Assembly: GCA_021399445.1 (NCBI GenBank)
Contig: JAJTUQ010000001.1
Coordinates: forward strand, 5,580,001 to 5,644,000
DNA: 64,000 nt
Reading direction: 5' to 3'
From: Xylogone sp. PMI_703
Taxonomy: Eukaryota; Ascomycota; Leotiomycetes
A program made the position numbers and the translations under genes. The stretch's first letter is position 1. Each line of letters starts with the position of its first letter. This document shows positions 21,437 through 33,552 of the stretch, piece by piece. Under the pieces are notes generated by a model. That model was not told the DNA's origin, searched no databases, and saw only the letters and a list, made by a program, of their open reading frames with translations.

Positions 21437-22552
21437 ATGTCGCCCTCAAGAAACCAAAATCACAGTAGTACGAGTAATCGAAACGGCGAGGCTATCGCCC
21501 GTCAGGCCAATATCCTCGCCAGCTGCTATGTCGTCGATTCTTCTGCCCGTTTGACGGGCTTCCACTACTCCACTACCGGGGCCGGCGGTACGTTTTTCAT
21601 TTACCCTATCTCCGCATTGCTGTCTCCTCGCAAGCTGTTTCCTGGAGAGAAAAAAAATTTCATCAATCAGAATTATTCTTAAAAAGCCATCAACAGCTAA
21701 CGTTTTGAAATAGGGGCCCAGTGGTTTCCCTGAGGTCCTGGGGGCTTCCTCGGGGATCCCCTCTCCGCCATCAAGCCCCCCTCTAGCGGCTTTCACCTCA
21801 GCCAACGAGCTCGCGCTCGTCTCATCGAGAAAGCGCGACGTCGAGGGCCGTAGGAAAAGCCGTAAGGAGGGGGCAACGTACACCATCCGGGGAGAGTGTG
21901 AGAGGCTCTTCTGCGAGACCATGAAAGCCGTGTTCCTTGGTGAGGGGCGCGCGGCTGCTAGTGGCTCTGTCGTGATGGGTGCGTCAAACAATTACAACAG
22001 CAACAACAATGGTAGCGTGATCAATGGCCGTAACAGCAACATCACTTCCGCCGGCCACTCTCCTCCCGAGGAGGGAAGCGTGGCGGCGTATGGCTATTTT
22101 GAGAAGCATCAGCGATACAGGCGGAACAACATCGATGCATGGCTCGAAATGTGGGACTACGTCGGTGGGAATAGTTTCCGTGGTTTCGTTGGTGGAGATG
22201 GCAGTAGTAAATCTCTGTTCGCTTTCTTTGATTCTTCTGTTGTCGGACAGGATTTGAAACCTAGGTATGTTCTCAGATCTTCCTTCCTGTTATTCCACAT
22301 CTACACCCTTCCATATATTGATTCGGCTACTTACTCCTTTTCAGTCTTATGGCTCTGATTGAACTTGCCGAAGCTGGCTTCGCCGTTTCACAAGTCGTCA
22401 TCTGCCTGGATCGAACTATCCCTGAAACAGATCGTAAGACTCTGCTCAAGAGTCTCAGATGGGTTGGGTTTGATTTGATCACTTTAGATACGTGGGCAAA
22501 GGATATAGATGTCACGAGCAAGAAGTGGCTTTTCTTAGGCATGGAAGTCTAG
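21437..22552 (+). CDS. OAZ: Ornithine decarboxylase antizyme (+1 frameshift gene)
   Basis: Exons 21437-21587, 21714-22264 and 22345-22552; introns GTACGT..AATAG and GTATGT..TTCAG. In the initial frame translation stops at TGA 21731-21733 after 56 codons (..QWFP, stop). The conserved antizyme body lies in the +1 frame, from GAG at 21732 to TAG at 22552, adding 246 residues for 302 aa in total. The summed exon length is 3n+1, so no splice choice I tried removes the need for a shift. The body has the antizyme signature: YTIRGECERLFCETMKAVFLGEG, a Ser/Asn-rich insert, then YFEKHQRYRRNNIDAWLEMWDYVGG, LFAFFDSSVV, LMALIELAEAGF and LVICLDR-like VVICLDRTIPETD. Known role: binds ornithine decarboxylase monomers, sends them to the proteasome and blocks polyamine uptake. 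High polyamines promote the frameshift, closing a feedback loop. Confidence 0.93.
21725..21733 (+). promoter_or_regulatory. Programmed +1 frameshift site TTT-CCC-TGA
   Basis: The initial frame reads TTT CCC TGA. If the ribosome at CCC skips the T of TGA it continues GAG GTC CTG, into the antizyme body. A sense codon followed by TGA is the general design of antizyme shift sites; that the slip happens exactly at CCC is inference. Confidence 0.85.
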
Positions 22553-22982
22553 ATGGGAGTGGATTGCATCATTCGCCTTTTTAAAATTGTTTCATCTTGC
22601 ATTGGCGTACCAGGGTTCAGATTCGTTAACCTGTGCACATTCTTGCTCTTTCTCTTTTCTCGTTCCTTTCAAAAGTCTCGAGGAGTTCTTGTGTCTGCAC
22701 ATGCGATTGAAACAGATTGTTATTTATCTAGCTTCATGGTATCTATGGGAGGAAGGTGGATCGTTCTGAGCATAGTCTTAAATTGAAATATCATTTGCAC
22801 TATTTGCTCTCATATATGTACGTCGTACTCAAATATTTACAGCTAAATCCACCTTGCATGTGCTCTTCTGTACTATCCCCCAATGATATTGCACCTCATA
22901 ATAGAAATCAGCCTTTGAACTCCATGCCTCTTCTTCTCTTTCTTACTCTTTTCATGCTCGTTTTCCGTGACCTTTGACTTTC
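22553..22982. other. Convergent 3' spacer between antizyme and GH131
   Basis: 430 AT-rich bases lie between two convergent stop codons. No gene is visible; both 3' UTRs must lie here. Confidence 0.5.
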
Positions 22983-24181
22983 TTACAAGCACTGCGAGTA
23001 CCAGGGGTTGGAGTACGTGCATGTAGTTCCTGCAACACAAGTTCCAGAGCCAGTCCAGCCCTGTCCGGCGCATTGACTCCATTTTGGCAGAGTTCCACCA
23101 GCAGCTGTAGTAGTAGTGGTAGCAGCAGCCGTAGTCGTAGTAGTCCTCAAAGTAGTCGAGACACTGGTCGTAGAAGTATGTACACCTGAAGTAGTGGACG
23201 AGCTTGAAGGAGGTGGTGGTGGAGGTGGAGATGAGGACCCTGGACCAGAGACTGAAGTGGTAATGGGGCCTGATTCGATGTATACGCCGCTGAAGTAGTA
23301 GTCCTCATTCGTGTCTGCGTGGCCGGCGTTCTGGAGCTCCAGGACACCGAGGTGCCAGTCTGCACCGTTGGAGCTAGTGGAAACGGAGACGGCGGCGTGG
23401 GTGAGAGTGAGGGGGTTGGAGCCGGTGGAGTGGTAGAATTCTACGGTGTTGGCGGAGAAGTCCTGTGTTTTTCTGTTAGTTATTCCTCTGATTGTCTTTT
23501 TATATTTCTGGAGCAGAGCTAGAGCTGCTGTTTTCTCTACATACAATTCCATATGCAACGTTGTGCCACACTCCTGCATCCCAGGTGGTGTTCCAGTAAG
23601 TGACCTGGTTAACGTCCCAGCGGAGTTGGTTATCTGATGTAGCTTGCTCGCCGGAGATCAAGCCGTACTTCATCTCTGTGAAGTGAGACTCGAAGAAGAC
23701 CATTTGGTGTTCACGGTAGATGCTGGGTGCATTGGTGTCGGAGCGCATCAAGCTAAAATGGTAGTATACTTTTCCTTGGTTGATTGGGGCTGTAGTCTGC
23801 GGAATCAACTCGGTTCGACGCATGTTTTGTCCATTCCAGTAGGCGGTGCTGTCGAGGGTGATCTTGGCTCCCTGCTTGCTGCCTGAGTCTGCTGGGTTCT
23901 TGTAATCTGGGCTTAGATTCACGTAGTCTTGCACTGGTTCAGAGCCATGCTGGGTATTTCAGTCAACATTTTTGTTTTGTTTCCACGTGGTTGCCCTCAC
24001 AAAACTGAAGAACTATGAAACTTACGATATAGTATTGGTAAGGACCAACTTCGTTGCTCCAGGACCAGTTATTCAGATCCGTACTTGAACTGAGATCATT
24101 GAATCGGCCATCCCAAAGGATGGTGCTCGTAGCAGTCCTAGCAATAGCAGCGAGAGCTGCAATGGTAAAGGAATACCGCAT
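22983..24181 (-). CDS. Secreted GH131 beta-glucanase with CBM1
   Basis: Minus-strand exons: 24181-24026, 23949-23545, 23462-22983; product 346 aa. Introns are GTAAGT..CCCAG and GTATGT..CACAG, phase 0. Residues 1-19 are a signal peptide ([19 protein letters not shown]). The catalytic part follows: [26 protein letters not shown], and later the conserved run around [26 protein letters not shown] and [18 protein letters not shown], as in family GH131. From about residue 246 a Ser/Thr/Pro linker rich in TTTT blocks leads to a C-terminal CBM1 ([15 protein letters not shown], ending YSQCL) with its four cysteines. GH131 enzymes cleave beta-1,3/1,6 and beta-1,4 glucans; the CBM1 targets crystalline cellulose. 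Expected role: extracellular plant-wall degradation. The native substrate is not decidable from sequence. Confidence 0.9.
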
Positions 24182-26068
24182 AGTGATGGCAAAGAGAAAA
24201 GAGAAGAGTAAAAACACACTACCGTGAGATACAAGGAAAAGATATGAGTATCGCAACAGAGAGCTGAAGAGAAAATCAAGAGGATAATAAGTAAACAATC
24301 ATAAATACCACTTCCTACCAAACCCATCTAAAGACGCAACTTCATTAACGCAAAGCGCAATGCCCAGACTTCATCCATACTGTAACAAGCCCGGAGGATC
24401 TAGATTCTCCTCAATCCAAATCTCAATATACCGACTCGAAAGCCAACCCAATGACTTCGGATACTTCCCCATCAATATGGTATAGTATTAGGGCTCAAAG
24501 GCATCACGGTCCGTAGACCAAACGAGCACCTCGTCTAACCATCTGCATCCGATTTGACATAGGTTCTGGCTTTAGGTACTTTTACCTTTTATCCGCTTCC
24601 ACCCCAGGCGAACCCCATACTGCATCGGCACGTCCATCCCCAATATCCCGGCATTGGCATGTCTTGAAATTTTTTGAGCCATGCCATGCTGTCAGCAAAA
24701 AGAAAAAACCCGGCACCGCTAAATCACGACTTTACTGCCATAAGAGCCGAAGAGGCCGGTTAACCCCCTGGAAAGGAGGTCTTAGGGCATGAGGTAGCAT
24801 TTCATTCATTCATTTATTCATCGTCGGTTGCCCTCGAAAATGCCGTTGATTACTCTGCCGCATAGCCAACATAGGCTATTTATACCTCCCCCAAACTTCT
24901 GCCGTGGCCGAGTAAAGTACCGTACGGTAGATCAGACGCAATACCGTCTTAATTATGCTGGCTTGCTGAGAAACAAATTTAGGGGCATCCTGGGAGAGAA
25001 CAAGTCAGCTGCAAGGTCCTAGGTGTCGATCACGGGTCCTTTCCCTTTAGCCTCTACGGAGTAGGAAACTTGGAGGGTTTTGGCGATGCGCGAATGAGGA
25101 CGGGCCGTTTTACCGCCTGTTAGACAGTCAGGTCGTGTGAAATAGAGTGGAAATGGGCTCGTTTTGAGAACGTTTTTATTTGTGATCTTTGCTGCATCGG
25201 GTTTTTCTGCAGTAGTGCTGGAGTAACCCTTAGTTCTGCAGAATTTGTAGAAGTGATGATGATGCTCGGAGGTTGTCGTTTCGAACAGATTGGCACCTCA
25301 GTAAATCCCCGCAATTTAGCTGATCTGATGTTGTGGGGTCTTCCTGCCAACATGAGATCACCGATCACTCGACTTACTACTGTACTTCGGATGGTTGTCT
25401 TGGACGCAGATTTGCCTCTAATAGGTCTAACTTCTCCCGGACAAAGCAAATCCTTAATTATCATGATACGAGGTGATAGGCATCTCTGCACTTGACTTGG
25501 GATGATGATGCCTGTCCATCACTGACGATCACCTCGGACGTCAGCGCTTGCATCCATCTTCGCGAGGACACGGTTGACAGTTCAGGACAACATGTTTTCA
25601 CGGCGCAGATTCATCACAAGGAACTTTTGATTGCAAAGCCGGTGCATAATATTTTTGCTATACTAGCATCGTAAAGAGCTAAGATCATCGCTGAAAAGGT
25701 ATCACGTTTTGTTCCTTAGTGAAGTTGCCAGACTCCATTTTTTCCCCTTCCATGACCCGTTGTCCCCGATGTCGCCCAAGTGAATGTCATGTTCCCTATG
25801 TCTACCCATGGATATCATAGCCCAAAGAAGATCTTTCCTCACCAGTAACCTGTATCCTTGTTCCATGTTTCAAAACATCCGAAATTTCACAAGTTCCTGA
25901 TTGATACTAGTAAATCTCTCCATCCGTTGCATCATCTCCAAAAAGAAGTATCTACCAATTCAATAATATTGACCAAGAAAGTAAAAGCCATACCCAAGAA
26001 CCCTAAACCAAGCCAGTAAAACAGTATTTAGAAAAGAAATACATGAATAGATAAATTTTATAAAGGCC
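24182..26068. other. GH131 promoter and spacer
   Basis: No gene is supported. On the minus strand a TATTTATG box lies near 24300, about 120 bases before the GH131 ATG. Two words fit the carbon-catabolite repressor consensus SYGGRG: CCGGAG at 24391-24396 (plus) and CTGGGG on the minus strand (24602-24607). The right part is likely the 3' UTR of the gene ending at 26069. Confidence 0.4.
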
Positions 26069-28508
26069 TTAGCATCTGACAGGATAAGCTCTCGGCTCCC
26101 GAATCTCAGGACGCCCTTGCGGTAGAAGTGTATGGGCTCCTTCCGAGTAAGAATGAAATCTGTAATGTGCGTAGGGCTCTCGGCCATATAATGGCAATGA
26201 CTCTTGTGGATATGGAATCTGCGAGCTAGGGATATTCTGGTATGAAGCGACTCCTCGAGATACGGAGCCTGTAGGAAATCCCAACTCACGCCCTCGTAAT
26301 CCTGGATTCACATATTGTTCGGGTTGTCCATAAGAATCTGAAGACGTAGGGCGCTGATATGTATGTTCAATAGAGGGATCGGCCATTGTGGTAGAGGGAT
26401 GAGAGATGGCCGATGAATAAAAGGCACCTATATCGGACTGTGATCGCTGATGCGTACTTCGTCTACCTACCCGCTGCCTCTTATATGGCCCTGATTCCAT
26501 GAAAATCGGTACAAATCGACCACTTCTCTGCGTCTCATCAGAAAATATAAGAGAGGAAGTGTTAGAGGAGACACCCCTGTAGCCATCTTCAACCCGGTCT
26601 TCATCAATGTTCGCAAAAACCGGTCTGTGAACTAGTTTCTGGAGTCTCCTACTGCTCTCAGGGGGCACCTCAAGGATGGTAGGTCTGATCATGGATGGAC
26701 GCGCCTCGATAAACTCTTCCTCGTTCAGTCTTCTCCGCTTCTGGAAGGGATTTCTCTCATCGCCTATCCAGTTGATGGGTTGGCTTACAGTCTGCCCAGA
26801 GGGTGTTGTGCCAGATATGCCCGTAACACTTAATGATTGCGAGCGTTTGTGAACATTAGCGGCTGGTTTTCGTTTTGTGAAACGATGAGGTGATTCCGAA
26901 TCTTCATCCTCAATGATAATATTTGGAAGAATCTCAATATCAGGGAAGCATGGCATGCGATCCTCTAAGATTTCAGAGTGTAGTCGACTGAAAATGTCTA
27001 GTATTTCTGTCGTACTATAGCCCTTGCCACATAGAGCCAAGAGCCACTCCGGGACAGCAGTCAGCGGAACGCTGTTGCGTCGATCCCCTATCTCATCTCC
27101 ATTGTCGCCGTCTTCACTATCGTTCTGATCAAATGCTGTCACACTCCTTTTTCTATTCGAACTTCCCATATCGTCAAGGCGTTTTTGCTCCCGCTTACGG
27201 ATAGCAAGACCCCAGTCCTGTACGACTCCTGGCTGGTTAGTTCGGAGATTATTCTCGCTCCAGTCGTGAACACGACGGATCTGCTGTTGTACAAGATCGC
27301 ATTGTAACTTGGCGTATTCCTTGGGATTTCGATAACGACTCCTCTGATAGTGCTTTCGACAATAATGAACCCAGACGTGCTGTGGAATCTTTCTCGTACA
27401 CATCTTGTTACGGCCAAAAATGTGGGAGATAGCTTTGCGAGGCTGAGACCCGGTATCACAGTTAGCAATATACATGCATGTGATTGATTGATCGTCTGCC
27501 TGATCCATAGAAGCTGGTGGTGTGGCTGGTGCAACATGAATGAGGGTAGTTGCAGGAGAGCATTGATCTGGATGGTGCGAAGATGGAGGAGTCAACTCGG
27601 GTCGCGGCTGCGGTAATACAGAATGTCTCGTGAAATCAGTCACGACAAAAGACTGGTCTGGAGCCGACAAAGCCCTTCTATGGCTTCGAAGTTGTACCTC
27701 TGAGCTATACTTCTGTGGAGGAGTGCTGAAAAATGGATTACTTCTAATGAATGAATTAGTCCACCGCAATGAGAGAGAAACGGAGAGAGAATTCTCACAA
27801 GGGTTTGAGATCAAACTTATCCAGTTCTTCATCAGCATCCGCTCTCAACGGTGGCAGAATAGGGCGCTTTATTAACATAGCATCACTAGGCGAGGCTGGT
27901 CGTCTCTCAAGCTCGACAGTTTGGTTTACCTGGTGAATAGCCCACTCAGTGGCTGATGTGGGAGCTGGATTTGGTAATAACCCTTTCTGAATAGGGTTTG
28001 GTAGACTATCATAGGTAGTAGTGTCCATCATAGAACTATCGATAGTTGACGTAGATGAGATTCGCGAGTGTGATGAGTGAATTGATGGCGTGAAAGAAGA
28101 AACAGAACTTTGGCTATCAGAAGATTTATGCTGCAGCACGATAGATAGTCCTGCATGTGAATCATTGTTCTCGGGAGCGTGAATAACAGGAACACTTTCA
28201 GAGTTGCTGGTCATGACCTCCCTCGATGGTGAGCGTAATTCTCGAGGAGGCGAACAGGGTTGTGACTTGAAGGATGGGCTGCTTTGGAGCCCAGAATTTT
28301 CCTGTTTGGGAGAAAGAGTGTGCCTTCTCAGAGAGCCATCAGCGTGCAGTTCATCAGTGTTATCGCTTCCCTCGACACTAGCAATAGGCAGCGCATAACC
28401 ACCAGCATCCCATGGAGTTCGATTTTTTACTGCAGTCTGTGACTTCTGCGCCTCTTCTTGTTGCTCTGAAGCAACACTGCTAGTGTTCAACAATGAGAGC
28501 ACATCCAT
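26069..28508 (-). CDS. Putative fungal regulator with conserved Cys/His motif (ORP1-like)
   Basis: Two exons on the minus strand: 28508-27799 and 27743-26069; the second could start at 27725 if a TTCAG acceptor is used. The product is about 794 aa. The first 240 residues and the last 300 are Ser/Pro-rich and probably disordered, with nuclear-type basic clusters (SNRKRS, FQKRRR). The conserved core, near residues 322-385, contains CMYIANCDTGSQP, GRNKMCTRKIP and VWVHYCRKHYQRSRYR: closely spaced Cys and His with many basic residues, plausible as a DNA-binding or zinc-binding unit. A second conserved block, around PEWLLALCGKGYSTTEILDIF, follows. I recall such proteins labelled ORP1-like in filamentous fungi, but cannot verify this. 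Start at ATG 28508; 5 kb of gene-free DNA upstream suggests elaborate control. Confidence 0.75.
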
Positions 28509-31500
28509 GCTGGTGGTTGATGATTGAATAAGTTCTCTTCGAACTAGGCTGGAGTCGTTATCGTCGTGTCTCTCATATAAGTACCCCGCCACACATTGCT
28601 GACAGAACTAGGCTGTCAACAAACCAGCTTCTTGGATAGATTAGATAATAGTAAGCCCTTGACAGTAGATTTAAAAAAAGATGGAAATGAATAAATGCTT
28701 AGATGAAATGGTGGCGAAAGAAGTTAAAGTATAAAAAGTAGGGTCGTCGATATATAACCCCTCCGAATGGATGTTTCAGAGATTCTCACTGAGTTTGCAA
28801 AGCTGCTTGGACAGCAGGGACCATCGCTGACCAGAGAAGGACGAGAATTATCTGGCTGTGTTCGAGGAGATAGGCCGAGTTGAACCATCTGCCGACGGCA
28901 GGCGGAAGGCTTACGGGGTTGACAAGAGTGTTGAAGAGAGTCAGATCCCCCGATCATGCATTAACTTGAGCACGAACTTTTTTCGAAACACCTTTTACTG
29001 GAGTTGGATGGATCGTACTACTTCGTCTAACCCCCCCAGGATCCTGAAGCGGTTGGAACAGGGTGAGATCGGATCTACCAATTCCGGCAAAAGGACAATT
29101 AATATTTGGAAATGCCCTTCGAGAGATGTGAAAATCTATGCAGCAGCGTCAAATCTCGAGACCCGCGATATTATGATGCTGATGAATAAACGAGATATTG
29201 AAACTCCAGGCCGAAGTAGGTAAACCGCTCGTGCAAAAGAGTATCAGATTTTTTTATCTCCCTGGCCGCTGTAACGTGTTTAACAATTCGCAAGACTAGC
29301 AAGAATCAAGAGGAATGAAACAGCAAAGATGGAGGCTGTGCTCTGCTAAACGCAAGGGCAATGAACAACTAGAGACTTGTAAGGCAAGAAGACGCAGCAA
29401 GAAGCACAAGAAGGGGCCGAGCAAAGGCAAAAGATAGGATGAAGCCCCCCAGGATGGTGATAAGATGCTCCAACGCAAAAGCAAGGCCCAGACAGCGCCG
29501 GGTGGTGTAGCGACGAGTGCTCTGGCTGGCTGGCAGTTGGACGGACAAACAAGAGGAGCAAGAGGAGAGAGAGAATAGGACCAAACGGCTGCCGACATAA
29601 GGTGCAGCAGCATTATTATGATTAGGATAGCGTAAGGTAAGGGAAGAGGTTGTAGTCAGAAGAGCCAGCAAGGCCCTTCGATCTCCCGCGGCGGGGGTTG
29701 CAGAACGGCTGTTGCATAAGAAGGACGCGGCCCTAGTGTTTGAAGTTGAGATTCTCCACAAGTCGTTCTTGGTCGGACCCATGCACCGCCTCTAGTTCCA
29801 ACTGCCTAAGCCTTGTCTTTACCGTAGTAAGTAGTAGCGAAGGGTCCTGGGTCAAACCATCCGAGAATGATCGACGACGTTTTTCGTTCGGCTGAACCAT
29901 GTCTGGTGGCGCCTTCTCGCCTCGTGTCCCTTGTTCCGCCGCTTTCGAGGTCGTCGACGCCAGATAATTATGGTTATCGATTAAGTATCCTCACTAGACC
30001 ACACCAGATCACGCCCAGACAGCACCAGCCAGACGCCTCCCAATCGACCACAATTCGATACCAAGCAAATCTAGATCGTGGAAAGCACAAAAGGGCCCGA
30101 GTTTCGAATCTCGCGGCACTCGCCCGTCTCTGAAACTCCCTCTGTGGAAGAGAGCTTCACTCTGATGCTGCAGCAGCAAAACGTCCGCAGCTGTCCCAGC
30201 AGCTGTCCGGAGACTACTCCAGCGGCTTTCTCCACAAGGACGCAGCAGGCCGGCTGCTGTAACAGGGCAACAAACCTCCGATTATTGTGTCTCTCGAAAA
30301 CAATGGCGAATTGAGTGCAGCTCTTTGCCCTCGAATCGAATCATGTCTTGGGACGCAACCCGAGCCACGGCTCAGGGACACAAGAACCGTGCTCTGGAAG
30401 GGGAGTGCCCGCTGCAGTTACGCGTTGTGTATGTGTATTTGTCTCGAAAGTCCATGCACCACCAGCAGCCGCTTTTCTACAGCTCCCCAAATAATTCTGA
30501 TAAGTGATAAGACGATGCCGGGGCCAAGCAGAGTGTTCGGCGATGCTGCCATCTGCCATCATGACTCGACGTGGCTGGGCTGGAGCAGTGGAGCTGGAGC
30601 TGCCGTGAATATTGAGATGCTCTGCTCGCAATTGGTGGCGGAGAAATGGGATTACTTTTCCCTTGTTGACAGCTAAATTGACATACAGCCGCACTACTGA
30701 GGCGTGCAGTAGCAGTCACTCGACTACTTAACTCGTCTATTGCTCGAACTCGCAAATACCTACATGTGTAAGGAAGAAGGAATAGTAAGAATGGTACTCT
30801 ACGGCCGGCAACAAAGCCACAGCAGACAAGCTCCTCCTATCACGGTTGACAGGTTCGAAGCTTACAGTCGAAGCTTCCACGCGGATGATGATTGGCGCAT
30901 CCGGATTGCGTGTCGTGGGCCCACGATCTAGGCTCCGCGGTGGTTTGAGCAAGTTGCTAGTGCGGTGGCATTTTCGTCGTCACTACTGCGTACTGCTGCT
31001 GCGAAGCCGTGTGGAGCCCAAACGAAGCAGTGGAGCGCAGCAAGAATGGAGTAGCAGAGAAGAACAGTCGTTCACGCTGAGCCACGAGCAGGGCAGACTT
31101 GTGTGGGAGAGAAGGTCTGGCAGCAGCAGCAGGTCTGGCAAGTCTCTCTGCATCCCCTTCTGCAGCTCTTTACCTGCCCCCATTGCCTGCAACTCTTACC
31201 TGCTCATCGTATCTGCTTTGGCCGAAGCAACCGTACCCGTATAGTACTACTGCACACTGCACCGAGCAGACAGGCCAGAGAGCGAGGTGAGGTCACCGCG
31301 ACGAGGGAGCCATGGCGTTGGCGTGAGGATGAGTGTGAGTGCGTTGTGTGTGTGTGTGTGTGTGGAGCGAGGGAGCGTCGTCGTTGTGGAGGGGACGGAA
31401 AGCCCCAAATCCCAGCCAGCTCTAAATCTGGCGTTACACCTCGTTGGCCGCGCTGATTGGTCCGCACAACGGACGCCTCACCACCTCATCCGTTTCAGAA

Positions 31501-33552
31501 TATGTAGACGTCGATGCCGCGTAACTGGTCTTCCTCCATGCGCCTGCTGCTTCGTCGATCTAGACTGGCTCAGAAACTGGCGTAACTGGCATCCACGGTC
31601 CACGACGGGCACGACGGCTTCCCTCCGCGCTGAGACAGAACAGCAATTTCTGCTTCTGCTTCTACTTCTCGCTCTCACTCTTGGAAGGATTGAGAATGAA
31701 TGGAATCTTTCTGTCTCTCTCTCTTCTGCAGCTCTGGTTTGGCAGTATCAACCGATCTCTCCTCTCTCTCGCTCCCTCTCTCATCCTTCTTCCCGTCGCT
31801 GAACTGGCAGACCAACATCCAGCCCACCAGGGCGCAGAGATCGAGGTTGCACGGCGCTGCCACCAGACCCATGATTCCACACGCTGAGGCTGATCGCCCA
31901 AGCTGAGGCAAGGCATGGCGCGGGAGGAAGATCATGCAGAGCTGATACAATATTGTACTGTCCTGTACCCTATCGTGGGATAATACTCTACCGGTACTGT
32001 GCTTTACTTGCAGATGACTGACCAAGGACCTAATTACTGTACTTGACAAGAACGGGCCGCTCTGCTCCAGCGCGGATAGGTCGAACGTCGAGCTGGACGG
32101 GCAGTATGGTACGGTAGTAGACTGTGGGACACGGTTGGGAAGGTCTTCGGGAGCTCCTTCCGAAGCACCATCTCTGACGTGAGACGACTCAAAAAGTTGG
32201 AAAACTGAAGCAGCATCCTCAAACCGCCAATCACTGCGGCCTGCATGCAACCGGGGCTGCACCTTCGTCCGATGTCGTCAGACTTTCACAAGCAAAGCAA
32301 CTCGTCACGTGATGCACCCTGCCCTCAGTCTCAGAGTTTACTACAGCACTACCGGTCACACTGTGAGTTTTAGGTTACACACATAACGGCTGACTGTGCG
32401 CAGCGGAAGTTTTGCATTGAAGCTACTACGGACGGGACTTACGTCCGTAGTGGCATTTTCTAATAATAATACTTGTAATAAGGCAATAGCAACAACAGCA
32501 ATATGGGTGGAGGGGTAGTTTGTTTCAAAACAACAGATAAAGGTGTGTGCCCATGTTATTATTAGCCATCGAAGAACCGAGGCCAATCCAATCAAACGTC
32601 ATGCAGAAGCCTCTCTTCCTTTATCTTCCTCTTTCAGCACACCCCGCGGCACAGGGGACTAAGTACAGTAAGAAATGAATAATCACCAACCTCAAGGTCA
32701 AGGTGGCCCCGCTATTCCTGCTGTATTATGATGTCTACTGCCTCCGTAGGGCAGGACTTAAAATGGGGGGATCTTGGCTCTGCCTCTACCTGTGGGGAAC
32801 AACCATCCCACTATGACAAAGCCATCTCATCTCATCCCCATCCTTCTATCGCTGCAGTGAAGGTTACTATTATTCCGTAGCTTCGCTGCCTTCTACTTAC
32901 CTACCAGTAGCATTTTAGTTCCAACATGCGGGAATCGTTTCATAACTCAGTTGCCTGTTTGCGTAAAATGTAATCACCAAACTTATTAGCCGCACCTATC
33001 ATCAATGCTACCGGTATCTTTCCAACCCAAACTCTTACCAGTTAACTTCCTTCTCTTGGGCACAAGTCAGCTCTCACCGAGCACAGCCTTAAACTACGGA
33101 GTAATCGAGGTTGATTTGATTTGAGTTTTTTTGTACAGAACTAGTAGGAATGATCCATCCATTACATCCGTAACTGCATGTCAGGTCAGGTCAATGCTTC
33201 ATGCGAGTCATAGCGTTGGTGCAAGAGCAAGTCCACAAATACAGTAATAAGATGTCATTCAGTGTGCACGATCGTTTCTATGTGGAGAACAACACAAAGC
33301 AGCAGCCCCATTTCATGTCTAATCATAGTATTAGATTATCTAAGTTAAACGCCGTTTTTGTCTCTTTCCAGACCCTCCTTAGGATACAATGTGCGCGCGC
33401 TGTGTGAGAATGCCAAATTTGGAGTCTTTTGCGAATAATAACCTTGCAACTCACTCCCCTCAGAATCAGAATCTGTAGCAAAACGTTCCCAACTGCGCCT
33501 CCACAAAATTCAATTTTTGATACACTAGGAAACCCCCTTTTCCTTTTCCTTC
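28509..33552. other. 5-kb gene-free region upstream of the putative regulator
   Basis: No convincing gene is found on either strand, though many short frames overlap. It contains a dinucleotide repeat (31345-31364), a CT-run near 31725-31765 and TACTGTAC-type words around 31955-32110. It is best read as an extended promoter and perhaps a long leader for the minus-strand regulator, with the 3' flank of RTF1 at its right end. A non-coding transcript cannot be excluded. Confidence 0.4.
31345..31364. repeat. TG dinucleotide microsatellite, 10 units
   Basis: An uninterrupted alternation of T and G over 20 bases lies in the gene-free region. Lengths of such repeats vary between strains. Confidence 0.9.

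Noticed and set aside
25120..25491. Minus-strand frame of 123 codons
   Set aside because: No recognisable family, and overlapping frames on the other strand look equally good; probably chance.
30095..30125. TTCGAAT with short CGAG/CTCG stem, like a tRNA T-arm
   Set aside because: No matching acceptor, D or anticodon arms could be built around it.
29296..31802. Many mid-size frames on both strands in the 5-kb gap
   Set aside because: They overlap one another in several frames, are Ser/Arg/Leu-rich from CT-rich DNA and show no motif.
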